A DNA stretch of 64,000 bases from Rhodococcus qingshengii JCM 15477 (GTDB taxonomy: Bacteria; Actinomycetota; Actinomycetes; Mycobacteriales; Mycobacteriaceae), in contig NZ_CP096563.1 in NCBI RefSeq assembly GCF_023221595.1, forward strand, positions 2,834,501 through 2,898,500. The letters are read 5' to 3'. Position numbers and translations under genes: made by a program. Shown here piece by piece: positions 5,684-14,825 of this stretch (position 1 is the first letter of the stretch; the number at the start of each line of letters is the position of its first letter). The notes beneath the pieces were generated by a model. The model saw only the letters and a program-made list of their open reading frames with translations, was not told the origin of the DNA and made no database searches.

Positions 5684-8600
5684 TCAACGCTTGATCGCTT
5701 CGATAGCTTTCAGGACTCGCTTTTCGGAAATCGGTGTGGGTGTACCGAGGGACTGCGCAAACAGGCTCACGCGCAGTTCCTCGATCATCCAACTGATCGC
5801 GTCGACATCTCGAGCAGTGCGACGCTCTTCGGGAAGCGAACTCAACAACCGGTCGTACGCTGCGTACACCCGGTCGAGGACATCCATAGCCTGCTGATCT
5901 CGTTGTGCACTTGCGGGCAGAGCTTCGAGACGGAATTTTGCTGCGGCAAGATACCGCGGTAAATCGCGTAGGCGGGCCGATCCCAGTTCGGCGACAAATC
6001 CCGGAAACAGCAGTGAGTTCAGCTGTTCTCGGACGTCGTCGGCTGCCTCGCCGCGCGAGCGGTCCAGCACGACGCTCAGTTGGTGTGCTTGTTCGAGGAT
6101 CGGAACAATCATGCGCAGGATCGCGGAAACGCGTCCGGCCAGTTCGGAGCGTGCGATCTTCACCAGGGCATCGAACGCTTCAGGCGTGCGTACCGGTCCA
6201 CCGTGGGCCGCAATCACTTCGTTGGCAGCTGCCACCCGGCAATCTTCGACGAGGGCCTCCAAGCCGCCGTCCGGATTCTGGCCGAGAGCCAGACGCTGAG
6301 TGTTCGACAAGCCGGCGGTCACTGCCTTGAGTTGGGTGGGAACGGCCGCGAGGAGAAGCGCCCGCGTACCTTCCCTCATCGCCTGCGCCTGCGCGGCCGG
6401 CGTACTCAGGACACGAACGGCAACTCCGCCGTTCTCCGGCACCAGAGCTGGGTAGCCGGTCACCTGCTGTCCGCCGATGGAGCGAGTGATGGTCTGTTCC
6501 AATGCGCCCAGCGTTTCGGATGTCCAGACGGTTGCCGCTGCCCGTTCGGTTCCGGTTGCCGCCTTGGCCACTTCCTTCTGCACGCGCGGGGCGAGTGTGC
6601 GTCGTAGCTGCGCCAGATCCTTACCCTTCGCGAGCACCTTGCCCGATTCGTCCTCGACGACAAATGTCATCCGAAGATGGTCGGGCAGCGCGGCGGGATC
6701 GAAGTCCTTGGCGTCGATCTGGATCCCGCCCAAATGCGAGAGTTCGCGGGCCATTGCGGTCATCAACGGCTCGGATCGAGGTTTGACTGCTGCCAATGCT
6801 GCGGCGGCATAATCCGGAGCCGGAACGACAGCGCGTCGAATGTTCTTGGGCAACGTCTTGATCAGAGCGGTAACGAGATCGACGCGCATACCGGGGACCA
6901 ACCAGTCGAAGCCGACCGGCTGAAGTTGCGCGAGCAGGCCGACCGGGATGTGCGCGCTGACGCCGTCGTCGTCCTTTCCCGGCTCGAATTGGTAAGTGAG
7001 TGGAAACTGCATGTCGCCTTGGCGCCAGGCGTCCGGGTACTCGCCGCCCAGTACTGCAGCTGCGTCGGAGTTGACCACCGTTTCCGGTGTGAAAGTCAGC
7101 AGACTCGGATTCTTGCGCCGCTCGGTCTTCCACCACTGGTCGAAATGCTTGGCGGATACGGCTTCCTGGCCGATACGTTCGTCGTAGAACTCGTAGAGAG
7201 TTTCGTCGTCGACGAGGATGTCGCGTCGGCGCGCGCGGTTCTCGAGTTCTTCGACGTTGTCGAGGAGTGCACGGTTTTCGTGGAAGAACTTGTGGTTCGT
7301 CTGCCATTCGCCCTGCACGAGCGCATGGCGGATGAAGAGATCGCGAGAGGCCTCGGGATCGATTCGTGAGTACGTCACTGCGCGGCCGGTTACCAGAGGA
7401 ACTCCGTAGAGAGTGACCCGCTCGTATGCCATCGCCGAGCCGCGCTTGGAGGACCAGTGCGGTTCGGAATAGGTCCGTTTCACCAGGTGCGGGGCGAGCT
7501 TTTCAGCCCACTCGGGTTCGATACGCGCGGACATGCGCGCCCACAGCCTCGACGTTTCCACGAGTTCGGCGGCCATGACCCAGCGTGGTGGCTTCTTGAA
7601 CAGTCCCGATCCGGGGAAGATCGCGAAGTGGCTGCCTCTGGCGCCGAGGTAGTCCCGCTTCTCGCCCTCGCGTAGCCCGATATGCGAGAGCAACCCGGCA
7701 AGGAGCGACTGATGGATCGCGTTCTCGCTTGCCGGTGTCTCTCCCACTGTCCAGCCGAGACCGCGGGTGATCTGCCGGAGTTGCCCGTGCAGATCCTGCC
7801 ATTCGCGGATGCGGAGCCAGTGCAGGAACTCGTTCCGGCACATCTTGCGAAACTGGTTGGAGGACAGATCGTTACGTTGTTCGCGTAAGTAGTCCCACAG
7901 TTTCAGGTAGGCCAGGAAGTCGGAGTTCTCGACGTTGAAGCGGGCGTGCTTTTCGTCGGCGGCTTGCTGGAACTCGGCGGGCCGCTCGCGAACGTCCTGG
8001 ATGGACAACGCCGCGACGATGACAAGGGTTTCGTGAAGGCAACCGTTGTTCTTGGCTTCCACCAGCATCCGTGCCATTCGCGGATCCACCGGAATCTGGG
8101 CCAGCTCGCGGCCGACCGGCGTCAGTTCGGGGTGGCTGGCCTCGGAACCTCGCGCGATGGCGCCGAGTTCCTCGAGGAGTCCGATTCCGTCCTTCACGGC
8201 ACGCTGGTCCGGCGGTTCGACGAAGGGGAATGCCGCGATGTCGCCCAGGCCGAGGGCCGTCATCTGCAAGATCACGGATGCGAGGTTGGTTCGCAGGATC
8301 TCCGGTTCGGTGAATGCCGGCCGTGACTCGAAGTCCTCCTCGGAATACAGGCGGATGCAGATTCCTTCGGCGACGCGGCCGCAACGCCCGGAACGCTGAC
8401 GAGCTGACGCCTGCGAAATGGGCTCGATCGGCAACCGCTGAACCTTGGTGCGCACCGAATATCGCGAAATGCGCGCGGTTCCCGGATCGACGACGTACCG
8501 AATGCCGGGAACGGTCAGCGAGGTCTCGGCCACGTTGGTGGCAAGGACGACGCGTCGGCCGGTGTGCGGCGAGAACACTTTGTGTTGCTCGGCGGCAGAC

Positions 8601-9589
8601 AGCCGCGCGTACAGCGGGACGATTTCGGTGTTGCGAAGACGCCGATCGCGTAAAGCATCTGCGGTGTCGCGAATTTCGCGTTCGCCGGAGAGGAAGACCA
8701 AGATGTCGCCTTCGCCCTCCGCGCTCAGCTCGTCGACCGCCTCGCAGACCGCGTCGACGGGATCGCGGTCGAAGGTGATGTCGCCGGATTCGACGGTCAG
8801 TGGCCGGTAACGCATTTCGACAGGGAATGTTCGCCCGGATACCTCGACGATCGGCGCGGGCTTACCGTCGACAGCGAAGTGCTTGGCGAAGCGCTCGGGA
8901 TCGATGGTCGCCGACGTGATGATGACCTTGAGATCGGGTCGGCGGGGGAGCAGCTGAGCCAGGTAACCGAGGATGAAGTCGATGTTGAGACTGCGTTCGT
9001 GCGCTTCGTCGATGATCAGCGTGTCGTAGCGTCGGAGCATACGGTCGCGCTGAATTTCGGCGAGGAGAATGCCGTCGGTCATGAGCTTGACGTAGGTGCG
9101 GTCCGAGACCTGGTCGGTGAACCGCACGGTGTATCCGACGGCGTCGCCGAGTTCGGTGTCGAGTTCTTCGGCGATACGTTCGGCAACGGTGCGTGCTGCC
9201 AACCGGCGCGGCTGTGTGTGTCCGATCAAACCGCGGACGCCACGTCCGAGTTCGAGACAGATCTTCGGGATCTGGGTTGTCTTACCCGAGCCAGTCTCGC
9301 CGGCGACGATGACTACCTGATTCTCCGAGATCGCGGTCGCGATGTCGTCCTTGCGCTGACTGACGGGCAGAGCTTCCGGATACGAGACTGCGGGAACATT
9401 GGCGGAGCGTGCGGCCAACCGCGTGCGCGCCGTTTCGATTTCCTCGGCCAGCGCCACCAAAGCGTCTGGTGTGCGGGCACGGTCGAGTTTGCGACGGAGT
9501 CGACTCTCGTCGCGGAGTGAGACCTGCGCCAGCGCGCTCTTCAGGTCACTCCGCTTGGGGGAGAGCGGGGCCGGTGGTGTTGTAGACAT
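5684..9589 (-). CDS. hrpA: ATP-dependent RNA helicase HrpA (DEAH box)
   Basis: 1301 residues, practically the same length as E. coli HrpA (1300). Walker A GETGSGKTTQ (about residues 95-104), the DEAHERSLNIDFILGYL box, SATID (motif III) and the QRSGRCGRV motif VI identify a DEAH SF2 helicase. The OB-fold region and the long HrpA-specific C-terminal domain (DUF3418-like) follow. It acts on mRNA or ribosomes in the cytoplasm; E. coli HrpA rescues stalled ribosomes. The ATG at 9589 gives MSTTPPAPL and full family length. It is transcribed alone, convergent with the small ORF at 5546. Confidence 0.95.
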   Translation of the reverse strand: MSTTPPAPLSPKRSDLKSALAQVSLRDESRLRRKLDRARTPDALVALAEEIETARTRLAARSANVPAVSYPEALPVSQRKDDIATAISENQVVIVAGETGSGKTTQIPKICLELGRGVRGLIGHTQPRRLAARTVAERIAEELDTELGDAVGYTVRFTDQVSDRTYVKLMTDGILLAEIQRDRMLRRYDTLIIDEAHERSLNIDFILGYLAQLLPRRPDLKVIITSATIDPERFAKHFAVDGKPAPIVEVSGRTFPVEMRYRPLTVESGDITFDRDPVDAVCEAVDELSAEGEGDILVFLSGEREIRDTADALRDRRLRNTEIVPLYARLSAAEQHKVFSPHTGRRVVLATNVAETSLTVPGIRYVVDPGTARISRYSVRTKVQRLPIEPISQASARQRSGRCGRVAEGICIRLYSEEDFESRPAFTEPEILRTNLASVILQMTALGLGDIAAFPFVEPPDQRAVKDGIGLLEELGAIARGSEASHPELTPVGRELAQIPVDPRMARMLVEAKNNGCLHETLVIVAALSIQDVRERPAEFQQAADEKHARFNVENSDFLAYLKLWDYLREQRNDLSSNQFRKMCRNEFLHWLRIREWQDLHGQLRQITRGLGWTVGETPASENAIHQSLLAGLLSHIGLREGEKRDYLGARGSHFAIFPGSGLFKKPPRWVMAAELVETSRLWARMSARIEPEWAEKLAPHLVKRTYSEPHWSSKRGSAMAYERVTLYGVPLVTGRAVTYSRIDPEASRDLFIRHALVQGEWQTNHKFFHENRALLDNVEELENRARRRDILVDDETLYEFYDERIGQEAVSAKHFDQWWKTERRKNPSLLTFTPETVVNSDAAAVLGGEYPDAWRQGDMQFPLTYQFEPGKDDDGVSAHIPVGLLAQLQPVGFDWLVPGMRVDLVTALIKTLPKNIRRAVVPAPDYAAAALAAVKPRSEPLMTAMARELSHLGGIQIDAKDFDPAALPDHLRMTFVVEDESGKVLAKGKDLAQLRRTLAPRVQKEVAKAATGTERAAATVWTSETLGALEQTITRSIGGQQVTGYPALVPENGGVAVRVLSTPAAQAQAMREGTRALLLAAVPTQLKAVTAGLSNTQRLALGQNPDGGLEALVEDCRVAAANEVIAAHGGPVRTPEAFDALVKIARSELAGRVSAILRMIVPILEQAHQLSVVLDRSRGEAADDVREQLNSLLFPGFVAELGSARLRDLPRYLAAAKFRLEALPASAQRDQQAMDVLDRVYAAYDRLLSSLPEERRTARDVDAISWMIEELRVSLFAQSLGTPTPISEKRVLKAIEAIKR

Positions 9590-9660
9590 GCTGATGACAG
9601 CCTATCGAACGCGTTCACAACTACCGCTCGCAGATCGTGCTGATGTGCAAATATCGACCA

Positions 9661-10320
9661 GTGACGACAAATACCGCAAATGAGTCATCGGTGCCTGTCT
9701 TGTCGACGCCGATCGCCGTGCGAGCCCTGAGACTGTTGTTTGCTGTGTTCGGACTTGCCGCTTTGCTGTGGATCCCGATCCGTGACGCGGCTGAGCTGTC
9801 TCTGTCGAACTATCTGAGCTACTTCACCATCGAGAGCAACATTCTTGCGGTGATCGTGTTGCTGGTCGGTGCAATTCGAGATCCACAATCGCAGGCGTGG
9901 CAGTCGATCCGAGGGGCGGTGACGCTGTACATGGTGATCACCGGCATCATCTATGCCGTCCTCCTGGCAGATATCGACGTCAATTTGAACGATGCCTGGA
10001 TCAACTCGGCACTGCATCGGATTCTTCCGTTGGTCATGCTGCTCGACTGGGTGTTCTTCGCCTCGAGGCACAGGATCTCCGAAGCACGTTCACTGCAGTG
10101 GTTGCTGTTCCCGGTCGTGTACGGCGTGTACACGTTGATCCGAGGTTCGATCGTCGACTGGTATCCCTACCCGTTCATGGATCCGCGCCACCAGGGCTAT
10201 CTGGCCCTGTTCATCGGATTCGTCGTACTGGGCATCGCGATGGCCCTGATGGCGTTGGCAGTCAATGCCGTCGGACGGTTGGGCGCCGGGCTACGCGGAC
10301 GGAACGCTGCGAAGTCCTAG
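9661..10320 (+). CDS. Pr6Pr family integral membrane protein
   Basis: About 219 residues with six predicted transmembrane helices (for example LRLLFAVFGLAALLWIPI, NILAVIVLLVGAI, LYMVITGIIYAVLL, ILPLVMLLDWVFFASRH, LLFPVVYGVYTLIRG and LALFIGFVVLGIAMALMAL). The pattern with conserved ...NYLSYFTIESN..., HRILPLVMLLDW and YPYPFMD is that of the Pr6Pr (FAR-17a/AIG1-like) family found in actinobacteria. Its function is not established; AIG1-like relatives hydrolyse fatty-acid esters of hydroxy fatty acids, but the catalytic residues were not verified here. The start is uncertain: GTG 9661 gives a short hydrophilic N-terminus, while the frame is open to 9637. The last 30 nt overlap the convergent DUF2322 gene. 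Confidence 0.75.
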   Translation: MTTNTANESSVPVLSTPIAVRALRLLFAVFGLAALLWIPIRDAAELSLSNYLSYFTIESNILAVIVLLVGAIRDPQSQAWQSIRGAVTLYMVITGIIYAVLLADIDVNLNDAWINSALHRILPLVMLLDWVFFASRHRISEARSLQWLLFPVVYGVYTLIRGSIVDWYPYPFMDPRHQGYLALFIGFVVLGIAMALMALAVNAVGRLGAGLRGRNAAKS

Positions 10321-10608
10321 GGGATTGCCGGAGGCGAGCACCTGATCGAGTCGGTCCACGTTCGGGTGCTTGCCCGGGTTCGCCCGCGCGTCCTCGGTGT
10401 GCTCGGCGAAGATCGTCAATCCTGCCGAGGCGGCTTCGGGTGTCAGCGCGCCGTAGACCTGAGCGAGATGGTTGTACACCTTGACCGAGCCGGACTTTCC
10501 GGGCTTGTTCTCCACGGTGTCGACGACGGTTCCGTCGGCGTCGAGTACCTCGATGGCGGCCAGATGATCGATGGTGGGCAGTGCGGCGAGATTGTCGGCA
10601 AAAGTCAT
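10291..10608 (-). CDS. DUF2322 family protein
   Basis: A 105-residue soluble protein beginning MTFADNLAALPTIDHLAAIEVLDADG, typical of the DUF2322 family, which has no assigned function. It ends inside the 3' end of the convergent Pr6Pr gene (30-bp overlap). No catalytic motif, signal peptide or membrane segment is seen. Confidence 0.7.
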   Translation of the reverse strand: MTFADNLAALPTIDHLAAIEVLDADGTVVDTVENKPGKSGSVKVYNHLAQVYGALTPEAASAGLTIFAEHTEDARANPGKHPNVDRLDQVLASGNPLGLRSVPSA

Positions 10609-10683
10609 GGTCGACAGATTACGGGTGCGCCCGGAAATGCCGGTGCCGGGCGAGCGCCGTCATGCGCGGATTCCTGGTGTCGA

Positions 10684-10722
10684 TATAGTCGCAGCACATC
10701 GTTTGCACACCAGCATCGTTTG
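10684..10722 (+). promoter_or_regulatory. -10 box and paired CATCGTTTG direct repeats upstream of the aminotransferase
   Basis: TATAGT at 10684-10689 is a good -10, predicting transcription start near 10696. CATCGTTTG occurs at 10697-10705 and again at 10714-10722 (17-bp spacing), so the pair would lie at the start of the transcript, a typical repressor position. No -35 consensus is clear. Confidence 0.45.
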
Positions 10723-10737
10723 TATTCGAAGGGGACA

Positions 10738-11964
10738 ATGATGGCTTCGGCATTGTGGCACGGGTTCGCGGACATGGGCGCTGTGGAGAAGAACGGCGCG
10801 TTTGTCGTCTCTCGCGGTGAGGGCGCGTACATCTGGGACCGCGAGGGCACTCGGTATCTGGATGCGACGGCGGGCCTGTGGTTCACCAATGTCGGGCACG
10901 GGCGCACGGAGATCGCGGACGCGGTGGCGGCTCAGTTGTCGAAGATCGCTCATTTCTCGAATTTCGGTGATTTTGTTCCCGAGACCACGCAGGTGTTGGC
11001 GGAGCGTCTGGCGGCCATCGCGCCGGTTGCCGGGAGCAAGATCTTCTTCACTTCGGGTGGTTCGGATTCGGTGGACACTGCGGCGAAGCTTGCTCGTCGG
11101 TACTGGCACGAGGTGGGGCAGCCGGAGAAGGCGATCATCGTCGGTCGTCAGAAGGCGTACCACGGAATGCATGTTGCGGGAACGGCTCTCGCTGGTATTC
11201 CGGTGAACCGTGAGGGGTACGGCGAGCTGATGGCGGATGCGGCCACGGTCGGCTGGGATGATGCGAAGAGTCTGCTCGAGTTGATCGAGCGGGTCGGTGC
11301 GAACAAGATCGCGGCGTTCTTCGCGGAGCCGATCATCGGTGCGGGTGGGGTGTATCTTCCGCCGGAGGGGTATCTGGCCGAGGTGCGTGACATCTGCCGT
11401 GAGCACGACATCCTCTTTGTCGTCGACGAGGTCGTGACCGGTTTCGGCCGGATCGGTGGTGAGTGGTTCGCGTCCACCCGTTTCGATTTGCAGCCGGACA
11501 TGATGACCACGGCAAAGGGTTTGACGTCGGGTTACGTTCCGATGGGTGCGGTGTTCATCGCGCCGCGGGTGGCGGAGCCGTTCTATGCCGGTTCGTGGTG
11601 GCGCCATGGGTACACCTACGGCGGGCATGCCGGTGCTGCTGCGGCGGCGATGGCGAACCTCGACATTCTCGAGCGTGAGAATCTGCTCGCGGAGTCGAAG
11701 CGTTTGGAGGCGTCGTTGCATACGCATCTGCAGCCGCTGGCGGAGCATCCGCGGGTGGCGGAGGTTCGTAGTGGGCTCGGTGCGGTCGCGGCAGTGCAGT
11801 TGGCTGATCCGGCGGAGGCGTTGCCGTTCGTGAAGACGCTTCGCGAGCACGGTATTTCGGGTCGCGCCGCGGGTCAGGGTGCGATGCAGATTTCGCCGAC
11901 GTTTGTGATGACCGACGATCAGGTCGCCGAGATGGCCGCGGGGATCCTCGCAGCCCTCGGCTGA
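10738..11964 (+). CDS. class III pyridoxal-phosphate aminotransferase (aspartate aminotransferase family, omega-transaminase type)
   Basis: 408 residues, usual length for the class. N-terminal MASALWHGFADMGAVEKNG and GTRYLDATAGLWFTNVGHG match the class III fold; FFTSGGSDSVDTAAKLAR binds the cofactor phosphate; VVDEVVTGFGRIG supplies the Asp that contacts the PLP ring nitrogen; and TTAKGLTSGYVPMGA carries the Schiff-base lysine. It transfers an amino group between an amine or omega-amino acid and a keto acid; the substrate is unknown. ATG 10738 follows AAGGGG (10729-10734). Codon choice leans to GCG/GTG/GGT more than in neighbouring genes, which could reflect acquisition. No dehydrogenase partner is adjacent. 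Confidence 0.88.
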   Translation: MMASALWHGFADMGAVEKNGAFVVSRGEGAYIWDREGTRYLDATAGLWFTNVGHGRTEIADAVAAQLSKIAHFSNFGDFVPETTQVLAERLAAIAPVAGSKIFFTSGGSDSVDTAAKLARRYWHEVGQPEKAIIVGRQKAYHGMHVAGTALAGIPVNREGYGELMADAATVGWDDAKSLLELIERVGANKIAAFFAEPIIGAGGVYLPPEGYLAEVRDICREHDILFVVDEVVTGFGRIGGEWFASTRFDLQPDMMTTAKGLTSGYVPMGAVFIAPRVAEPFYAGSWWRHGYTYGGHAGAAAAAMANLDILERENLLAESKRLEASLHTHLQPLAEHPRVAEVRSGLGAVAAVQLADPAEALPFVKTLREHGISGRAAGQGAMQISPTFVMTDDQVAEMAAGILAALG

Positions 11965-11966
11965 AG

Positions 11967-12233
11967 TCAGCTGCGGCGCCGAAAGAGTTTCTCGATTCGG
12001 CGCCGCACTGCGTTGGGCGCAGGTTCCAGTTCCAGAACCTCTTGCTCCGACTGCTTGGCGTACGCCTGGGTGTAGCGCTCGTGTAGCACCGAGCGAATCT
12101 CGTCCGGAGAGTAGGCCCGACGCTGGCGTTCGCCGCGCGCAACGAGAACCCCGGTGGCGGCAACGCCCATTGCACCGGCGAGGCCGACCAGTTTCCAAAC
12201 GTGCGAGGCGCGCAGAGGAGTCGTGAGTTTCAT
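11967..12233 (-). CDS. small single-pass membrane protein, unknown function
   Basis: 88 residues: a short N-terminus, one hydrophobic segment (WKLVGLAGAMGVAATGVLVA, about residues 13-32), then a basic/acidic cytoplasmic region and a C-terminal arginine-rich tail (RRRIEKLFRRRS). It ends 2 nt after the convergent aminotransferase stop and starts 17 nt from the divergent papain-fold gene, so the two divergent genes may share a promoter region. No domain recognised. Confidence 0.6.
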   Translation of the reverse strand: MKLTTPLRASHVWKLVGLAGAMGVAATGVLVARGERQRRAYSPDEIRSVLHERYTQAYAKQSEQEVLELEPAPNAVRRRIEKLFRRRS

Positions 12234-12238
12234 CCCTC

Positions 12239-12251
12239 TACGCTAGAGGCA
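12239..12251 (+). promoter_or_regulatory. -10 element of a predicted leaderless promoter
   Basis: TACGCT at 12239-12244 is followed by exactly 6 nt and the ATG at 12251. No ribosome-binding site is present. Confidence 0.5.
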
Positions 12252-12949
12252 TGGACCGACGATTGCTTTCGCAGGTGAGTCTCGACGAGGCCGCCGCGGC
12301 GACCCGCACGGGCGACATCTGGATCTTCCGCGGAGAGTCGACGGCGGACCGGGCCATCCAGACGCTGACCAACAGCCCGGTCAACCACGTCGGAATGTCG
12401 GTCGTGATCGACGACCTTCCGCCGCTGATGTGGCATGCGGAACTCGGTCACTCGCTGCAGGACATGTGGACCGGACGCTTCCAGCGTGGTGTCCAACTGC
12501 ACGATCTGCGATCGGCCGTTCAGGTTTGGGGCGCCAAGTACGGGCAGCGTGGATGGTTGCGCCAGCTCGACCACGAGATCACCCGGGAGCAGGAAGACGC
12601 TCTGCTCCAGACGATCGCGCGGCTGGACGGTACGCCTTTCCCGTCGACGGCCAAGCTTGCTTCGCGCTGGTTCGGCGGCCGAATCCCGAAGCTGCGCAAG
12701 AAGTCCGACGTATCGGCAGTAGCCGTCGAGAGCGCCTACTGCGCCGAAGTGGTTGCCAAGACCTATGAAGCGATGGGTCTGCTCGTCGGTAATCGTCGTG
12801 TCAACTGGTTCGACCCGGGCAAGTTCTGGAGTGGAGATCAGTTGCCCCTCGCTCCGGGAGTTGCGCTCGGTGACGAGATCTCGGTATCACTGAGTGCACG
12901 TGACCTCGAGGCCGGACGCAATCCCGCCGGGTACTCACAAGGTTCGTGA
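12251..12949 (+). CDS. permuted papain-fold (YiiX/NlpC-P60-like) cysteine hydrolase family protein
   Basis: 232 residues. The N-terminal GDIWIFRG...NSPVNHVGMSVVIDD and the later ESAYCAEVVAKTYEAMGL have the circularly permuted NlpC/P60 order, with His about 44 preceding Cys about 163, as in YiiX/YebB-type proteins. Such proteins hydrolyse amide or thioester bonds of peptides or lipids; the substrate is unknown. There is no signal peptide, so it is likely cytoplasmic. Translation probably begins on a leaderless mRNA. The gene overlaps the convergent phzF-like gene by 15 bp. The family call rests on the H...C order and local motifs only. Confidence 0.6.
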   Translation: MDRRLLSQVSLDEAAAATRTGDIWIFRGESTADRAIQTLTNSPVNHVGMSVVIDDLPPLMWHAELGHSLQDMWTGRFQRGVQLHDLRSAVQVWGAKYGQRGWLRQLDHEITREQEDALLQTIARLDGTPFPSTAKLASRWFGGRIPKLRKKSDVSAVAVESAYCAEVVAKTYEAMGLLVGNRRVNWFDPGKFWSGDQLPLAPGVALGDEISVSLSARDLEAGRNPAGYSQGS

Positions 12950-13615
12950 CGGCTCGGCGACGACGCGGCCGCCGACTTCGAGCCAACCTTCCGGAGAGAA
13001 GGTCGTGTGAAGGACCGATCCGCGTCCCTGGGTGATGAGCAATGATTTCCTCAATCGGTCCGTGATGCGCAGCGCTGCAGATCCGGTCGCCTCGTCCTCG
13101 GCGATTCCCATCACCGGTGCGAACATGCGTGCGCGGATGGCAGCTTCGAGCTTGTCCTGCCATGCCCACAGATACGAATGATCCGCCTCGTAGTCGGACG
13201 GATCTGCGTCGATGACGTCGTCCACCGTGTCCATCGGATAGATCGCGAATTCCGGTGCCCATTCGGCACGCGCGCGTACCCACGTCAAAGCGCCGGATTG
13301 GCGGACGTCGACACTGCCGGCAGGAACGTCGAGGGCGCTCACGCGACGGCCCTGTTCGCCCAGCCACCACGTGGCACCGACGGTCGGGTGTCCGGCGAAG
13401 GGGAGTTCTGCTGCCGGAGTGAAGATCTGGACCCGCGCACGCGAGGCGCCGTCATCCGGAACGTCGATGAAGATGGTCTCGCTGTAGTCGAGTTCCTTCG
13501 CGACGGCTTGTCGATCCGATTCTGCAACCGTGGACGCGTCGACGATTCCCAGCGGATTCCCGTGCTTGCCGTTCTCGTCCGTGAAGACCCGGACCACACT
13601 CACCTCGATACCCAT
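12935..13615 (-). CDS. PhzF family isomerase/epimerase-like protein
   Basis: 226 residues, a little shorter than most PhzF proteins (about 260-300). The signatures are present: VRVFTDENGKHGNPLGIVD, AKELDYSETIFI (catalytic Glu context), AELPFAGHPTVGATWWL, and near the C-terminus GIAEDEATGSAALRITDRL. PhzF-fold enzymes catalyse isomerisations by proton transfer; no phenazine genes are nearby, so the substrate is unknown. The M. tuberculosis counterpart may be Rv2716, which is near lexA in that genome. It is downstream of ahpC-ahpD on the same strand but separated by a strong terminator. Confidence 0.82.
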   Translation of the reverse strand: MGIEVSVVRVFTDENGKHGNPLGIVDASTVAESDRQAVAKELDYSETIFIDVPDDGASRARVQIFTPAAELPFAGHPTVGATWWLGEQGRRVSALDVPAGSVDVRQSGALTWVRARAEWAPEFAIYPMDTVDDVIDADPSDYEADHSYLWAWQDKLEAAIRARMFAPVMGIAEDEATGSAALRITDRLRKSLLITQGRGSVLHTTFSPEGWLEVGGRVVAEPSRTL

Positions 13616-13637
13616 CGGTCCACCCTAGCGCGCGAAA

Positions 13638-13668
13638 AGCCCTCCCCACCTTCACGGTGGGGAGGGCT
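13638..13668 (-). terminator. intrinsic terminator of the ahpC-ahpD operon
   Basis: A 13-bp perfect stem AGCCCTCCCCACC (13638-13650) / GGTGGGGAGGGCT (13656-13668) with loop TTCAC. Plus-strand AAAA at 13635-13638 gives a U run at the end of the minus-strand transcript, i.e. after ahpD. Confidence 0.8.
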
Positions 13669-13695
13669 CGTCGAACTGCACTCAGGTCCGAGTGA

Positions 13696-14235
13696 TCAGA
13701 CCTGTGCGGCAGAGAGGATCTCGTTGGCTTCGACAGCCTGTGCGACACCCGCGACGATGGAACCGGCGCGGATCGCTTCGAAGATGACCTCGCGGTCGAC
13801 ACCTTCCTGGCGGAGGGTGTTCTCGTGAGCTTCGAGGCAGTGGTTGCAGCCGTTGATCGCGGACACTGCAAGCGACCACAATTCGAAGTCGGCCTTGTCG
13901 ACGCCCGGGTTGCCGATGATGTTCATCCGCAGGCCGGCACGAAGGTCGTCGTACTTACCGTCGAGGTAGCCCTTGGTGCGGTAGAAGACGTTGTTCATGC
14001 CCATGATCGACGCTGCGCCGAGAGCGGCGTTGTATGCCTCTGCCGACAGGTTGTCGGCAGCCTCGGAAGCAATCTCCTTGAGCGTGGACGCAGACTTGGT
14101 GGCTGCGGCCGTTGCGAGGAGCGTTCCCCACAACTGCTGCTCGTTCAGGACCGTCGTGCGCGCAATGGAACTCAGGTTGAGCTTGAGGTCCTTCGCGTAC
14201 TCCGGAAGCGAGTTCTTGAGGTTCTCGACGCTCAT
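13696..14235 (-). CDS. ahpD: alkyl hydroperoxidase AhpD
   Basis: 179 residues. The active-site motif is Cys130-N-H-Cys133 with His137 in [12 protein letters not shown], the same numbering as M. tuberculosis AhpD. AhpD reduces AhpC (and peroxides directly) using lipoylated dihydrolipoamide succinyltransferase/dehydrogenase in mycobacteria. The start ATG at 14235 lies 2 nt after the ahpC stop, so the two are translated from one mRNA. The stop is followed by a terminator. Confidence 0.96.
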   Translation of the reverse strand: MSVENLKNSLPEYAKDLKLNLSSIARTTVLNEQQLWGTLLATAAATKSASTLKEIASEAADNLSAEAYNAALGAASIMGMNNVFYRTKGYLDGKYDDLRAGLRMNIIGNPGVDKADFELWSLAVSAINGCNHCLEAHENTLRQEGVDREVIFEAIRAGSIVAGVAQAVEANEILSAAQV

Positions 14236-14237
14236 AC

Positions 14238-14825
14238 TCAGACGCTCGCAGTCAGGAGCTCGCCGGCGTTGATGGTCGGGTCGCCCTTCTTCCAGTTGCA
14301 TGCGCACAGCTCGTCGCTCTGGAGAGCGTCGAGGACGCGGAGAACCTCATCGACGTTACGGCCGACGGAACCGGCTGTGACGGAGACGAACTGGATCTCG
14401 TTGTTGGGGTCGACGATGAACGTCGCGCGGTCTGCAACGCCGTCGGCGTTGAGGACGCCGGTGGCCTCGGCAAGCTCGCGCTTGAGGTCCGAGAGCATCG
14501 GGAAGGGGAGGGTCTTGAGCTCTTCGTGCTGTGCACGCCACTGGAAGTGCACGAACTCGTTGTCGACGGAAGCGCCGAGAACCTGAGCATCACGGTCTGC
14601 GAACTCTTCGTTGAGCTTGCCGAATGCAGCAATCTCGGTGGGGCACACGAAGGTGAAGTCCTTGGGCCAGAAGAAGACGATGCGCCACTTGCCTGCGTAG
14701 TCGTCACTGGTGACGGTGGTGAAGTAGTCATCGGGCTGCTGGGCATCGACCTTGGACAGGTCGCCGCCGATGACAGCCGTGAGGTTGTAAGCGGGGAACT
14801 GGTCGCCGATTGTGAGCAGAGCCAT
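14238..14825 (-). CDS. ahpC: alkyl hydroperoxide reductase AhpC (peroxiredoxin)
   Basis: 195 residues. The peroxidatic cysteine is Cys61 in FTFVCPTEI, and the C-terminal pair Cys174/Cys176 occurs in [12 protein letters not shown], matching the three-cysteine M. tuberculosis AhpC. It detoxifies H2O2, organic peroxides and peroxynitrite in the cytoplasm. AGGAGA precedes the ATG by about 10 nt. It is divergent from oxyR across a 229-nt gap and leads the ahpCD operon, so peroxide control by OxyR is expected. Confidence 0.97.
   Translation of the reverse strand: MALLTIGDQFPAYNLTAVIGGDLSKVDAQQPDDYFTTVTSDDYAGKWRIVFFWPKDFTFVCPTEIAAFGKLNEEFADRDAQVLGASVDNEFVHFQWRAQHEELKTLPFPMLSDLKRELAEATGVLNADGVADRATFIVDPNNEIQFVSVTAGSVGRNVDEVLRVLDALQSDELCACNWKKGDPTINAGELLTASV

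Noticed and set aside
10660..12198. 512-codon frame antisense to the aminotransferase
   Set aside because: Arg/His-rich shadow of a confident class III aminotransferase.
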